NCBI GenBank assembly: GCA_903861145.1
Contig: CAIOTH010000073.1
Coordinates: 1-33,457 of the forward strand
DNA: 33,457 nucleotides
Origin: an uncultured Bacteroidota bacterium
GTDB lineage: Bacteria; Bacteroidota; Bacteroidia; Chitinophagales; LD1
Reading direction: 5' to 3'
A program made the position numbers and the translations under genes. The notes under the pieces are model-generated. The model made no database searches and was not told where the DNA came from. It saw only the letters and a list, made by a program, of their open reading frames with translations. Shown piece after piece: positions 22,349-29,882 of the stretch. The first letter of the stretch is position 1. Every line of letters begins with the position of its first letter.

Positions 22349-22942
22349 TTAATGATGGTGCAGCAGTTTAAATAATTGCAGCACCGCCAGGCCCATCAGC
22401 AGCACGCCAATAATTCGGTCCAGTATTTTGCGTTCCAGTTTCATATTTTCGACCAGCTTTTTTCCTCCAACAGCATATATCCATAATATGCACGCTGTGC
22501 CAATTGAAGTTATGATGGCGAAAATAGTGATTGCCAGAAAGCCGTCTTTTAGTTTATCGCTTAAATACACACCCCAAACCAGCCAAAACGGAACCTGCAG
22601 TGGATTTATGATAGTTGCAAATACTCCGCGCCCAAAGCCGGATAGTGCGGGTATTTTCACCGCGTCTTCATTATGAAAAAAGCTGAGCAGCCCGAGGGCC
22701 GTAAAAATAACCACCGCAGACCATTGCAGAACCACTACCAAATTTGGTTGCTGCATCAGCAAATCAAGGCCGGTAATGCATCCCAAACAATAGAGGAACT
22801 CCATAACCGTGGCCAGTAAAATAAAGGCCCACAATTTGCCTTTTGTATGGCTTATTGCAAGTTGAACCACCGTTAAATTAATATTACCCGGTGGCAAATA
22901 CCCTACAAAACCAAGAATGAAACCGAGAGCCATGGTTAGCAT
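22349..22942 (-). CDS. LysE-family amino-acid exporter
   Basis: 197 residues with six hydrophobic segments. The first holds GFVGYLPPGNINLTVVQLAIS, equivalent to the LysE/RhtB 'PGP-N' signature. GRGVFATIINPLQVPFWLVWGVYL is the second conserved block (NPL/P-WL). LysE proteins export basic or hydrophobic amino acids or their derivatives. First gene of the LysE-NRDE-GH3 operon. A second in-frame ATG three codons later (22933) is an equally possible start. Confidence 0.9.
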   Translation of the reverse strand: MLTMALGFILGFVGYLPPGNINLTVVQLAISHTKGKLWAFILLATVMEFLYCLGCITGLDLLMQQPNLVVVLQWSAVVIFTALGLLSFFHNEDAVKIPALSGFGRGVFATIINPLQVPFWLVWGVYLSDKLKDGFLAITIFAIITSIGTACILWIYAVGGKKLVENMKLERKILDRIIGVLLMGLAVLQLFKLLHHH

Positions 22943-23302
22943 CTACACAAGCTGATTTAGGTTATCAAAAACTTCCGCCAAATTATCACAGCACCAAATA
23001 CATCACTACTTGAAAGGCTCTAATATCATATAAAACGCTCAAACCAGAAAAACAGTGCTGACTTAATGCGAAGAACAAGCTGGTCTGGTCGGATACGAAC
23101 AAGTGTTAGTTCAGGTATTCCCATTGAGCCTTATAAGCCGTGCTTTTGAACAACTGTAAGTGTCATTGACCTCTTTATTACGCGCTTTAATGGCCTTTCA
23201 CATTTCCTTAATAATGCAGTGACTTTTTATTGATAAAACTTAATGCTGGGTTAGCCATGAGGTAATAAACTTTCGGAATTTTTGTAAGCGGAAAAACCAG
23301 CC
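22943..23302. other. Divergent intergenic region
   Basis: 360 bp between the LysE operon and the MORN-like gene, so it must hold both promoters. I see no exact TAnnTTTG with a TTG at the right distance; nearest is AATTTTTG at 23277-23284 for the rightward gene. No RNA gene, repeat or further coding frame is apparent. Confidence 0.5.
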
Positions 23303-23971
23303 ATGAAATATCACTTAACCGCCTTGTTTATGTCAGTATTAATAGCCCATGCCGCTCCACCCGAGACCCCTGAATGCAGGGATGGAAAATATTACGAGCC
23401 ACATTCGGAAGTGCCGTTTTCGGGATATTTTACCAGGTACTACCAGGGCGGTTTTAGCAAGGAAAGCGAAGGCAGGATAAGAGACGGGGTAATGGATGAT
23501 GTATGGGAGTTTTATTACCCCACCGGAAATTTTAAATGTGAAGCCGAATTTGCAAATGGGGTTAAAATAAGAACCATAAAAAGCAATTACGAAACCGGCG
23601 AAAAGGAAAGTGCATTTGATGAAACTACCCAAACATATACGGTTTGGTACAAAAGCGGCGCTGTTAAGTCTACCAGCCATTATTTGTTCGGGCTTAAACA
23701 GGGCAGCTGCAAAGAGTGGTATGAAAACGGTGCTATTAAATCGGACTACACGTATTATACGCACCACGAGCACGGTGTATGCAAGGAGTATTTTGAAACC
23801 GGGCAGGTATCGCTAATCGCGGTTTACCGCGATGGAAAGAGGAGTGGTTTTTGGCAGGCATTTTATCCGGATGGCAAACTGAAGTTTCAGGGGAGGTACT
23901 CTGAGGATTCGAAAACAGGAAAATGGGTTACGCGCGATGCCAAAGGGAAACTCACCAAAGAACTTTATTAA
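23303..23971 (+). CDS. YwqK-like protein with MORN-type repeats, secreted
   Basis: 222 residues: a signal peptide (about 1-17, MKYHLTALFMSVLIAHA), then five or six imperfect MORN_2/YwqK repeats, each ending in a pattern like WYENGAIKSDY, YFETGQVSLIAVY or FYPDGKLKFQGRY, with a G-(K/R/V)-W turn between them (KRSGFWQ, KTGKWV). Repeats of this type form an elongated beta sheet. Database names often call such proteins 'toxin-antitoxin system YwqK family antitoxin', but here the signal peptide and the missing toxin make that unlikely. The small membrane gene 3 bp downstream is probably co-translated. Confidence 0.8.
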   Translation: MKYHLTALFMSVLIAHAAPPETPECRDGKYYEPHSEVPFSGYFTRYYQGGFSKESEGRIRDGVMDDVWEFYYPTGNFKCEAEFANGVKIRTIKSNYETGEKESAFDETTQTYTVWYKSGAVKSTSHYLFGLKQGSCKEWYENGAIKSDYTYYTHHEHGVCKEYFETGQVSLIAVYRDGKRSGFWQAFYPDGKLKFQGRYSEDSKTGKWVTRDAKGKLTKELY

Positions 23972-23974
23972 GAC

Positions 23975-24214
23975 ATGAACTTACTCTACATATCACTATT
24001 GATTACCAGCCTGGCAATGACCGGAATACTGGCTTTAGTGTTTTTTGATAAGAGGATGAAAAAGGTTTTGAATGCCAACTCTTACAACAGCGCTTTTAGC
24101 TTTTTGGCAATTGTATCTGTTACCGGGATTTTGTTGACCAGCGTTATCGGATTTTCTACCAAACACACTTCAGACGGCAAGCAATTAGTTCAAAATATAG
24201 ATAAAAGACCTTAA
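23975..24214 (+). CDS. Small two-span membrane protein
   Basis: 79 residues with two hydrophobic segments, LLYISLLITSLAMTGILALVFF (1-23 region) and AFSFLAIVSVTGILLTSVIGF (about 43-63), separated by a basic loop (DKRMKKVLNAN) and followed by a polar tail. It starts 3 bp after the MORN-like gene's stop codon. No family is recognised. Partner role for the secreted repeat protein is suggested only by the tight spacing. Confidence 0.65.
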   Translation: MNLLYISLLITSLAMTGILALVFFDKRMKKVLNANSYNSAFSFLAIVSVTGILLTSVIGFSTKHTSDGKQLVQNIDKRP

Positions 24215-24261
24215 GCTTTGGTCTGTGCCGAATTAGGCGTGGAGGAAAATTTACCAGGCAT

Positions 24262-24291
24262 AAAAAAACAGGGCCCTTCCGCGAAGCCCTG
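24262..24291 (-). terminator. Intrinsic terminator of the 24385-24768 gene
   Basis: On the minus strand CAGGGC (24291-24286) pairs with GCCCTG (24274-24269), with an inner TTC/GAA helix, followed directly by seven T (24268-24262). It is a canonical terminator for leftward transcription and could also serve rightward genes less well. Confidence 0.8.
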
Positions 24292-24306
24292 CAACCCACC
24301 TAACAC

Positions 24307-24326
24307 ACTTGCTCCGGGGAGCAAGT
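24307..24326. repeat. Perfect hairpin between gene end and terminator
   Basis: ACTTGCTCC (24307-24315) and GGAGCAAGT (24318-24326) form a 9-bp stem. It is enclosed by a weaker outer pairing AACAC/GTGTT (24302-24306 and 24336-24340). It lies in the 3' leader of the leftward transcript and may stabilise its end. Confidence 0.5.
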
Positions 24327-24384
24327 ACAGCGAAAGTGTTATTAATTCATTCCTCAAACCATTAAGGCTTGATTCACTCCCATA

Positions 24385-24768
24385 TCAATGTTTATAAAGT
24401 TTACCAAACCACTTCGAGCGGTCATCGGTAAATTTGCCAAGGGGCATGCCACAGGCATTTTTTCTTTCGTCCAGTATTTGCTGCTGCTCTTTCAACGTTT
24501 CAGCCAGGAGGGCATATCCCGGTATTTCAATTTCATGCCTAAAAATATCGAGTGCATAAAAGAATGCCGTGTTGAGGCTATATATATCTTCGGGGCTAAA
24601 CCGATTATCGCCAGCAACTTCAATAAGCCACTGGTAGAGAATTCCGCTTTTATGGGCACCGGTGTTTATAATATTAGGGATGGTAATTGTAAATTGGATT
24701 TGCGGATTGCCAACCCATTCAATTTTAAAAACATCTACGGTCCAGTTTCCAAATTTCGCTAGTTCCAT
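24385..24768 (-). CDS. Conserved-looking protein of unknown function
   Basis: 127 residues, no signal peptide, mixed alpha/beta: a first part of strand-like stretches (NWTVDVFKIEWVGN, IQFTITIPNI), then helices ending IPGYALLAETLKEQQQILDERK, and a C-terminus DDRSKWFGKLYKH. I do not recognise a domain. A long reading frame on the opposite strand covers the same bases, but the minus strand is preferred: its product has a balanced soluble composition and its transcript ends in the good terminator at 24291-24262. Stands alone, with 421 bp of non-coding DNA upstream. Confidence 0.75.
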   Translation of the reverse strand: MELAKFGNWTVDVFKIEWVGNPQIQFTITIPNIINTGAHKSGILYQWLIEVAGDNRFSPEDIYSLNTAFFYALDIFRHEIEIPGYALLAETLKEQQQILDERKNACGMPLGKFTDDRSKWFGKLYKH

Positions 24769-25189
24769 AATTCTCGTTTTTTTATCAAATTTTTATTGAA
24801 TTGATAATTCACTTTCAGCGCATTAGATGTAATCCAATAAAGTTTCTTCAATTCTAAGTTTTTTGCCGGGTTTAATATCCCCCCCCTCAATTGCGTTACA
24901 GTGAAGATAGGACGTGGACAGGCAAATGCTTTACCATTTTGCGCGCCATTATTAAAAGTCTGATTAAGGTTTAAAAAACAACGAGGAGCCTTAAAACTGC
25001 TGTGGCAAAAGGTTTCAGTGCTATACCCTTATGTTTAAAAGTGCGGTAAAAATTCATGTAGTCCACGCCTGTAAAAGCGTCTATCATGTCTGAAAATGGG
25101 TACAACGGTTTTCCGTGGATTGTTTAAAACAGGGTTTAATTGCCCGGTGGCTATTTTTTAGGTTTATCCAAAATTAAAACCCACCCATC
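24769..25189. other. Divergent intergenic region with a C8 tract
   Basis: 421 bp between divergent genes, mostly AT-rich. A run of eight C occurs at 24879-24886, about 110 bp before the leftward gene; such tracts are rare in this DNA. No gene, exact promoter match or long repeat is seen. Confidence 0.5.
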
Positions 25190-25759
25190 ATGAAAAACAA
25201 ATACTACTTACTAGCGCTTTCGGTAGCTATTGCCGCGTTTTTTTCGTCATGCAATAACCACGGTGTAAAGAAGAATGAAGTTGACCCAGGGCCATTGAGT
25301 GCAACCGGAAATGCTATTCAAGACAGCGTGTTAGATAAAAGGTTATTCAGGTTAGTACATAACAGTAGTCCGAATGCTTATGGCAATTATTTTGTTTACT
25401 ATTATACTAATACGCTTGTTGTAGATACAACACACAATCCACCTAAGTTAACCCTTACCGCGCAAACTGCCCGATATGATAGTGTAAATTCTGCTTCGGT
25501 TTTACGCAATAGCACTACTTCAAGCCAGGTTTCATCTAACGTTTCAATTAGTACCGATACGGTTGCAGCTACTTACCTGGGGCCATTTAGCCCAGATAAT
25601 GGAAGGTTTTATACTTCGAAGGGATATTTACACTATGTAAATAATTCAACCTTCGGTGACTCAACATTATGCCCTGTGTCGAGAATTGTTTATTGGAACC
25701 AGAATGGAAATGGACAGCCGATTGCTATTGGGTACGCTACGCAGGGTGACTTGCATTAA
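25190..25759 (+). CDS. Predicted lipoprotein of unknown function
   Basis: 189 residues. The lipoprotein signal MKNKYYLLALSVAIAAFFSSC places the lipidated Cys at 21. The mature protein is Ser/Thr/Asn/Tyr-rich and strand-forming (YGNYFVYYYTNTLVVDTT, PPKLTLTAQTARYDSV), suggesting a beta fold at the outer membrane. No family is recognised. Its last 23 bp overlap the end of the opposing helical-repeat gene, and no terminator separates them. Confidence 0.7.
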   Translation: MKNKYYLLALSVAIAAFFSSCNNHGVKKNEVDPGPLSATGNAIQDSVLDKRLFRLVHNSSPNAYGNYFVYYYTNTLVVDTTHNPPKLTLTAQTARYDSVNSASVLRNSTTSSQVSSNVSISTDTVAATYLGPFSPDNGRFYTSKGYLHYVNNSTFGDSTLCPVSRIVYWNQNGNGQPIAIGYATQGDLH

Positions 25760-27236
25760 TGTTTCTAGCATTTGCCTGAAGCGGTAGATTAAATTCCAAC
25801 CATTCCAACACTAGTGCTTTTAGCAATTGATAGGTTATAGAACATTCCTGTTCCGCAATTTGCGTCTTAATATTGTCGAGTCGGGATCGGGTTCGCATTC
25901 CTGGAATTGATTTAATCAGCGCATCAGTGAATGGTTCGTTTAGCTTATGCTCGCGCAACCAACGGTCAGTATTGCGCAATTGATAATCAAGAAGTTCGTA
26001 ATTCTTTAAACTAAAGTGCGCCATAATCTCCAGAAACCTCAAATCTGAAAGTTGCTGATACATTTTTTCATCTCTCCCAATTACAGCAAAGGTGTGAGTC
26101 AGAACCTCCACCAATTTCTCATAATTATGAGTTAGAAATAATAATAAAGAGAGGTTGGTATACATGTGGACAACATCGTGCCTTGAAATCTGTTGCTGAA
26201 ACTTTATAAGGCCATCCTCAATTTCCTTAACAAGTTTTTCAGAACCGCTTTTATCAGAGGTATTTAATAAGTATAATAATCTTGAGCCTTTGGCACGAAA
26301 AAAAGTATTGGCCTGGTCCTTTATATTTTCCATGGGAAAACTTTCTAACTGCTCAATAATAGAAGGATAAACATCAAACCGTTCCGCGGCATGTGCGCAG
26401 ACCAAATAATTGCTTAGGATCATCCGTAAATTGGAATATGATTCATTCAATTTCAACTCATTTTTCTTCCAGATTGCATTGGCTTCTTCATATTGTTTCA
26501 TTGCATCAGTAAAACGTCCATCTTTTTCGGCTATCATAGCTCGTAAAAAGAAGAGACTCATGCGCGCTTTATATGTAAGATATTGACTTGCCTCCAAGTG
26601 CTCAAGTTCACTCACTAAAACATTAATTTCAGACAGTTTTTTAGAAAGTTGCCCGCTTATATAAAAGTTGTATATTTTTCTACGGGCGTGAACCACCTTA
26701 CGCTCAGTATCTAACATTCTCAAAATGCGGGTTTCAGATTCAAGGTCCTCATCAGCAGTTTTAATATCAGAAGCGGTTTGAGTGACTCGGGTTAAATTGA
26801 GTTTTAATTGGTAAAGAATAATGAGGCCGGGAAGATTTTCCATCTCCTCGCCTAACTCAATTCCCTTTTTAAGCTCTTTGCTGGCGGCGTTGAGCAGGCC
26901 TTTATTGTATAGAAAATGAACATTGGCTATTATATCGTTTAAGGCACCTTCGGCCGATTTTTCGGCGTTGTAGGCGCGCATGGCCTTCATCAATATGTCT
27001 TCCAGAAATTTCTTTTCAACGGCAAAGTTTTTGGCCCAGGTTTTTCCGCTAAGTTTCTTTTTAAAAGCTGCTTCATTATAGGGTTGATTGGCCGGCAATT
27101 CGCAAATGGCATTAAACAGCTTTTCGTAATTGTTTTTGGTGCCTATAACATGGGTTGAACTAAAGATTTTGAAGTAACGTTTCTCACTGGCCGTTAACGA
27201 ATGGATGATATCGAACAGGTTAGTGGAGGGGATCAT
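25737..27236 (-). CDS. Helical-repeat protein of a Bacteroidota family, function unknown
   Basis: 499 residues, almost wholly alpha-helical, without signal peptide or membrane span. The opening (FDIIHSLTASEKRYFKIF, then NYEKLFNAICE and KNFAVEKKFLEDILMKAM) is one I associate with a large uncharacterised Bacteroidota family. The middle (about 100-400) has TPR-like helix pairs (AMIAEKDGRFTDAMKQYEEANAIW; ELKKGIELGEEMENLPGLIIL, in part). It is divergent from a small LuxR-type regulator (starts 306 bp apart) and overlaps the lipoprotein gene tail-to-tail. A scaffolding or regulatory role is plausible from the fold but not shown. Confidence 0.8.
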   Translation of the reverse strand: MIPSTNLFDIIHSLTASEKRYFKIFSSTHVIGTKNNYEKLFNAICELPANQPYNEAAFKKKLSGKTWAKNFAVEKKFLEDILMKAMRAYNAEKSAEGALNDIIANVHFLYNKGLLNAASKELKKGIELGEEMENLPGLIILYQLKLNLTRVTQTASDIKTADEDLESETRILRMLDTERKVVHARRKIYNFYISGQLSKKLSEINVLVSELEHLEASQYLTYKARMSLFFLRAMIAEKDGRFTDAMKQYEEANAIWKKNELKLNESYSNLRMILSNYLVCAHAAERFDVYPSIIEQLESFPMENIKDQANTFFRAKGSRLLYLLNTSDKSGSEKLVKEIEDGLIKFQQQISRHDVVHMYTNLSLLLFLTHNYEKLVEVLTHTFAVIGRDEKMYQQLSDLRFLEIMAHFSLKNYELLDYQLRNTDRWLREHKLNEPFTDALIKSIPGMRTRSRLDNIKTQIAEQECSITYQLLKALVLEWLEFNLPLQANARNINASHPA

Positions 27237-27542
27237 TTTTTTATGCTTGGGTTAATTAAAAACGTAGGTAATACAATTTGGCCTGTTTTGCAAAAAAACG
27301 GGGATGGATGCATGCCCGTTGCCAAGTAAAACAAATAAGCCTCTCAATTCCATACCCCCTGTTTTCCGTAATATTTTTTGACACTTTTAAGGAGACCTTA
27401 AAGCACCTGAAACCATTTACCACACTTAGTTTCGGCCTCCTTATGATTTCAGATTTTTGCTTCAGACTTTTAATAATGAAGGCCAAAATGGTTTTAAAAG
27501 AAACATTTGCGAACATACTTTTATGCCATCAAACAAGTTACT
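27237..27542. other. Divergent promoter region
   Basis: 306 bp between the helical-repeat gene and the LuxR-type gene. AACATTTG (27502-27509) is one base off the -7 consensus ahead of the regulator. A rightward frame from 27278 to 27574 exists but looks non-coding. No RNA gene is seen. Confidence 0.45.
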
Positions 27543-27755
27543 ATGCGCATAAGCAAAAAGAAGCTCAATTTTAGTAACCGCGAAATGGAGGTTTTAGACC
27601 TGATAAAAGAAGGCTATACCACCCGCGAAATAGCGGATGAACTAGCCCTGGCCGAGGATACCGTTGAGGGGCACCGCCGGAGCATGATTAAAAAATCGGG
27701 TGCAAGAAATATGATAGTGGTAGTATACGCAGCCCAAAGCTGCGGACTAATTTAA
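27543..27755 (+). CDS. LuxR/GerE-type HTH-only regulator
   Basis: 70 residues from ATG 27543; a TTG at 27507 would add twelve residues. The whole chain is a GerE helix-turn-helix: NFSNREMEVLDLIKEGYTTREIADELALAEDTVEGHRRSMIKKSGARN (motif cores REMEVLDLI, TTREIADELALAEDTVEGHRR split), ending with the dimer helix VVVYAAQSCGLI. There is no receiver or ligand domain, as if the output half of a NarL-type regulator stood alone. The strong terminator at 27813 ends its transcript. It is divergent from the helical-repeat gene and could control it. Confidence 0.88.
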   Translation: MRISKKKLNFSNREMEVLDLIKEGYTTREIADELALAEDTVEGHRRSMIKKSGARNMIVVVYAAQSCGLI

Positions 27756-27759
27756 ACTA

Positions 27760-27786
27760 CCACCATCCAAAAATCGGGAATGGTGG
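27760..27786. repeat. Inverted repeat after the LuxR-type gene
   Basis: CCACCAT (27760-27766) and ATGGTGG (27780-27786) can pair, a modest stem ahead of the terminator. Confidence 0.4.
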
Positions 27787-27812
27787 AATTGGGATATCAA
27801 TCTCAATCCTTA

Positions 27813-27846
27813 CCGGGCCTCTGCTTACGCAGAGCCCGGTTTTTTT
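27813..27846 (+). terminator. Intrinsic terminator of the LuxR-type gene
   Basis: CCGGGCCTCTGC (27813-27824) pairs with GCAGAGCCCGG (27829-27839) apart from one bulged C, with loop TTAC, followed by seven T (27840-27846). Canonical and strong for rightward transcription. Confidence 0.88.
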
Positions 27847-27985
27847 ATTGTTGCACCTCTCAAAACTTACGCAAGAGGATCCTTTATACATGGCTACCAA
27901 ACTGAGTTTTAGTGTGCTTAAAAGAAATCAATAAATTAGCGGTTGCAAGCCGCGCAGTAAATGATAGCGGCGTTGTTTAAATAGT

Positions 27986-28771
27986 ATGATGAAATCATTG
28001 TTGTTGTTTAGTCTTTTATTGTTTACATCGGGTAAGGTTAGTTATTACCAGGTAGCTTATATAGCTCCGCTTTCAAAGGACATCTTAAAAAACAATGAGC
28101 GCTATATTTACAAAGGCGATTCGCTAGAGGTAATTTATTCGTTTTGGGCCGATGGAGGAATTATGGGGTTTATGGTTTTGAATAACTCTCAAAAACCGGT
28201 TTACATTGACTGGACCAAATCGGCCTATGTTGATCCCAATACAACTTTAAACTATTACCCGGTTAACCGGACCGGTGCAGAAATATCGCCGGCAACAGAA
28301 GTTTACAAAACATCGGAAGACTGGTACCGGCTTTTCTCATCCTACATTTTAACGGGTTATGTAGGTGCCGAAAGTGGTTTGGTGGAAGAACCAATTACGA
28401 TGTTGCCCGGTAAATCGTACCTGTTTAGAGGATGTTACCGGATATTGCCGAATACGCGCCTTTCAGTTAAAAAAATAAAGCCTGGTACTATTCCTCTTAT
28501 ATCCGGCATCCGCGAAACTTTTCCGGGATGGGATATGGAGAGTGATTCGATAAAGCCTACTTATACTTTTGGAAACTCGATTGTATACGATACGCAAAAA
28601 GACTTTGCAAATGCCAGGCATATTGATAACCGCTTTTACCTGTGGCGGGTTTTAAGCTTTGAACAAGCTTACTTTGACGGTTACGATAAAGACAATAATT
28701 CGATTAATAGCCCCTACCATAGTGAAAAGAGATATTTCATTTCGCATCTTAAGCTATCGGATATTGATTGA
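27986..28771 (+). CDS. Exported protein of unknown function
   Basis: 261 residues. MMKSLLLFSLLLFTSG is a short signal or anchor (the second ATG, 27989, is also possible). The mature part is strand-rich: SLEVIYSFWADGGIMGFMVLNN and KPVYIDWTKSAYV resemble a domain that describes proteins bonded or sitting at the surface, but I recognise no family. Conspicuous residues are a run of aromatic Tyr/Trp and a single Cys (FRGCYRI). First gene of a three-gene coupled run: its TGA overlaps the next ATG (TGATG). Function unknown. Confidence 0.7.
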   Translation: MMKSLLLFSLLLFTSGKVSYYQVAYIAPLSKDILKNNERYIYKGDSLEVIYSFWADGGIMGFMVLNNSQKPVYIDWTKSAYVDPNTTLNYYPVNRTGAEISPATEVYKTSEDWYRLFSSYILTGYVGAESGLVEEPITMLPGKSYLFRGCYRILPNTRLSVKKIKPGTIPLISGIRETFPGWDMESDSIKPTYTFGNSIVYDTQKDFANARHIDNRFYLWRVLSFEQAYFDGYDKDNNSINSPYHSEKRYFISHLKLSDID

Positions 28772-29016
28772 TGGAAGCAGTTGAAACAGGGCCAAATCCG
28801 GAAATATTGGAACAACTTGTTACCATGAAAATGCCTTTTGGCAGGTTTAAGGATAGGTTACTTTGTAATTTGCCGGTGTCGTACCTGGAGTGGTTTTACC
28901 GTAAGGGATTTCCGCCCGGAAAGTTGGGTATATTGCTTGGTACTATATATGAGATAAAGTTAAACGGCCTTGAATATTTACTTGACCCATTAAGGAAAAA
29001 ACATTTTAAGAAATGA
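28771..29016 (+). CDS. DUF3820-family small protein
   Basis: 81 residues from ATG 28771, which overlaps the preceding stop codon; a TTG one codon earlier is less likely. MPFGRFKDRLLCNLPVSYLEWFYRKGFPPGKLG follows the DUF3820 (PF12843) pattern 'MPFGKYKG-LL-LP--YL-WF' (cores MPFGRFKDRLLCNLP and YLEWFYRKGFP). The family is annotated in some databases as a putative quorum-sensing-regulated factor and is often found fused to or beside exonucleases, but its function is not settled. It is basic at the C-terminus (RKKHFKK). The stop codon overlaps the next ATG (ATGA), so translation is coupled in both directions. Confidence 0.85.
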   Translation: MEAVETGPNPEILEQLVTMKMPFGRFKDRLLCNLPVSYLEWFYRKGFPPGKLGILLGTIYEIKLNGLEYLLDPLRKKHFKK

Positions 29017-29495
29017 AGGCCTCTAGCGTGCATGAAATTAAAACTGAGTTGAACCATCTTAAATCGGATGATTTAGTGGAGTTGGTTTTGAGGCTGAGTA
29101 AGTTTAAAAAAGAGAATAAGGAGCTCTTAACCTACCTGCTTTTTGAAGCACACGACGAACAAGGCTTTATTAAAAGTGTGGAAGATGAAATAGCTGAACA
29201 GTTTGCCGAAATACCGAGAGGAAATAGTCTTTATCTTGTAAAAAAAAGTGTGCGAAAAATTTTACGGAGGACCAATAAACATATACAATATACCGGTTCG
29301 AAAACGGCAGAGGTAAGGTTGCTCATTCATTTCTGCACGGTGCTACACAAATCGGGTATACCTATTGAACAGAGCACTGCACTTACTAATTTGTACGAAG
29401 GGCAAATTAAGAAGGTTAAGAAGGTATTAGGTACACTTCATGAAGACCTGCAGTACGATTACATAAGACAGTTAGAAGAAATTTCGAGTTCCTAG
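29013..29495 (+). CDS. Conserved helical protein of unknown function
   Basis: 160 residues, soluble and mostly alpha-helical. The N-terminal segment IKTELNHLKSDDLVELVLRLSKFKKENKELLTYLLFEAHDE (cores ELNHLKSDDLVEL and KENKELLTYLLFEAHDE) is a pattern I associate with a conserved uncharacterised Bacteroidota family. A basic middle (VKKSVRKILRRTNKHIQY) could contact nucleic acid, though this is only charge. Linked by ATGA overlap to the DUF3820 gene, so the three genes form one coupled cassette. Confidence 0.78.
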   Translation: MKASSVHEIKTELNHLKSDDLVELVLRLSKFKKENKELLTYLLFEAHDEQGFIKSVEDEIAEQFAEIPRGNSLYLVKKSVRKILRRTNKHIQYTGSKTAEVRLLIHFCTVLHKSGIPIEQSTALTNLYEGQIKKVKKVLGTLHEDLQYDYIRQLEEISSS

Positions 29496-29536
29496 TTTCA
29501 GGTTTCAGATTGCACAAATTTGAAACCCGGCTTGCA

Positions 29537-29845
29537 TTACGCTTGAGCCGTTGGACCAAAATTCATAGGCATCATAGGCTGCTCCTTATCACTGATGTGG
29601 CCAAATTGTTGTTCGTATTTTTTTACGTTTTCAATCAGGGCCTTCATCAAGCGTTTGGCATGCTCGGGGGTTATTACCACCCTTGCCTTAACTTTAGCCT
29701 TTGGCAGGCCGGGCATAACGCGTATAAAATCAATTACAAACTCCTGAGGAGAGTGGGATATTATGGCAAGGTTAGAATAAATGCCCTCCGCCTGCTCTTC
29801 AGGTAACTCAATATTAATTTGTTGCTGATTAGGATTCTCTTCCAT
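29537..29845 (-). CDS. DUF3467-domain protein
   Basis: 102 residues. INIELPEEQAEGIYSNLAIISHSPQEFVIDFIRVMPGLPKAKVKARVVITPEHAKRLMKALIENVKKYEQ is the complete DUF3467 pattern, recognisable from EGIYSNLAIISHS, EFVIDFIRVMPG and VITPEHAKRLMKAL. The tail is Met/Pro-rich (PMMPMNFGP). Members are small proteins widespread in Bacteroidota, of unknown role; the fold is probably shared with phage-encoded or archaeal counterparts. It lies 37 bp after the M20 peptidase start's operon end and on the same strand, so co-transcription is possible but not certain. Confidence 0.9.
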   Translation of the reverse strand: MEENPNQQQINIELPEEQAEGIYSNLAIISHSPQEFVIDFIRVMPGLPKAKVKARVVITPEHAKRLMKALIENVKKYEQQFGHISDKEQPMMPMNFGPTAQA

Positions 29846-29882
29846 GGTTTCTGTTTGTTAATTACTGGTGCTAAATTGAAGA

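Noticed and set aside
23303-23971. YwqK-type antitoxin of a toxin-antitoxin module
   Set aside because: It has a signal peptide and no recognisable toxin gene nearby.
24388-24762. A 124-codon plus-strand frame covering the unknown minus-strand gene
   Set aside because: Its product is an implausible mix of hydrophobic and basic segments, while the minus-strand product looks like a normal soluble protein and has a terminator behind it.
27278-27574. A 98-codon plus-strand frame overlapping the LuxR-type gene
   Set aside because: No recognisable domain, Phe/Cys/Leu-rich composition of random type, and it overlaps the start of a clear HTH gene.
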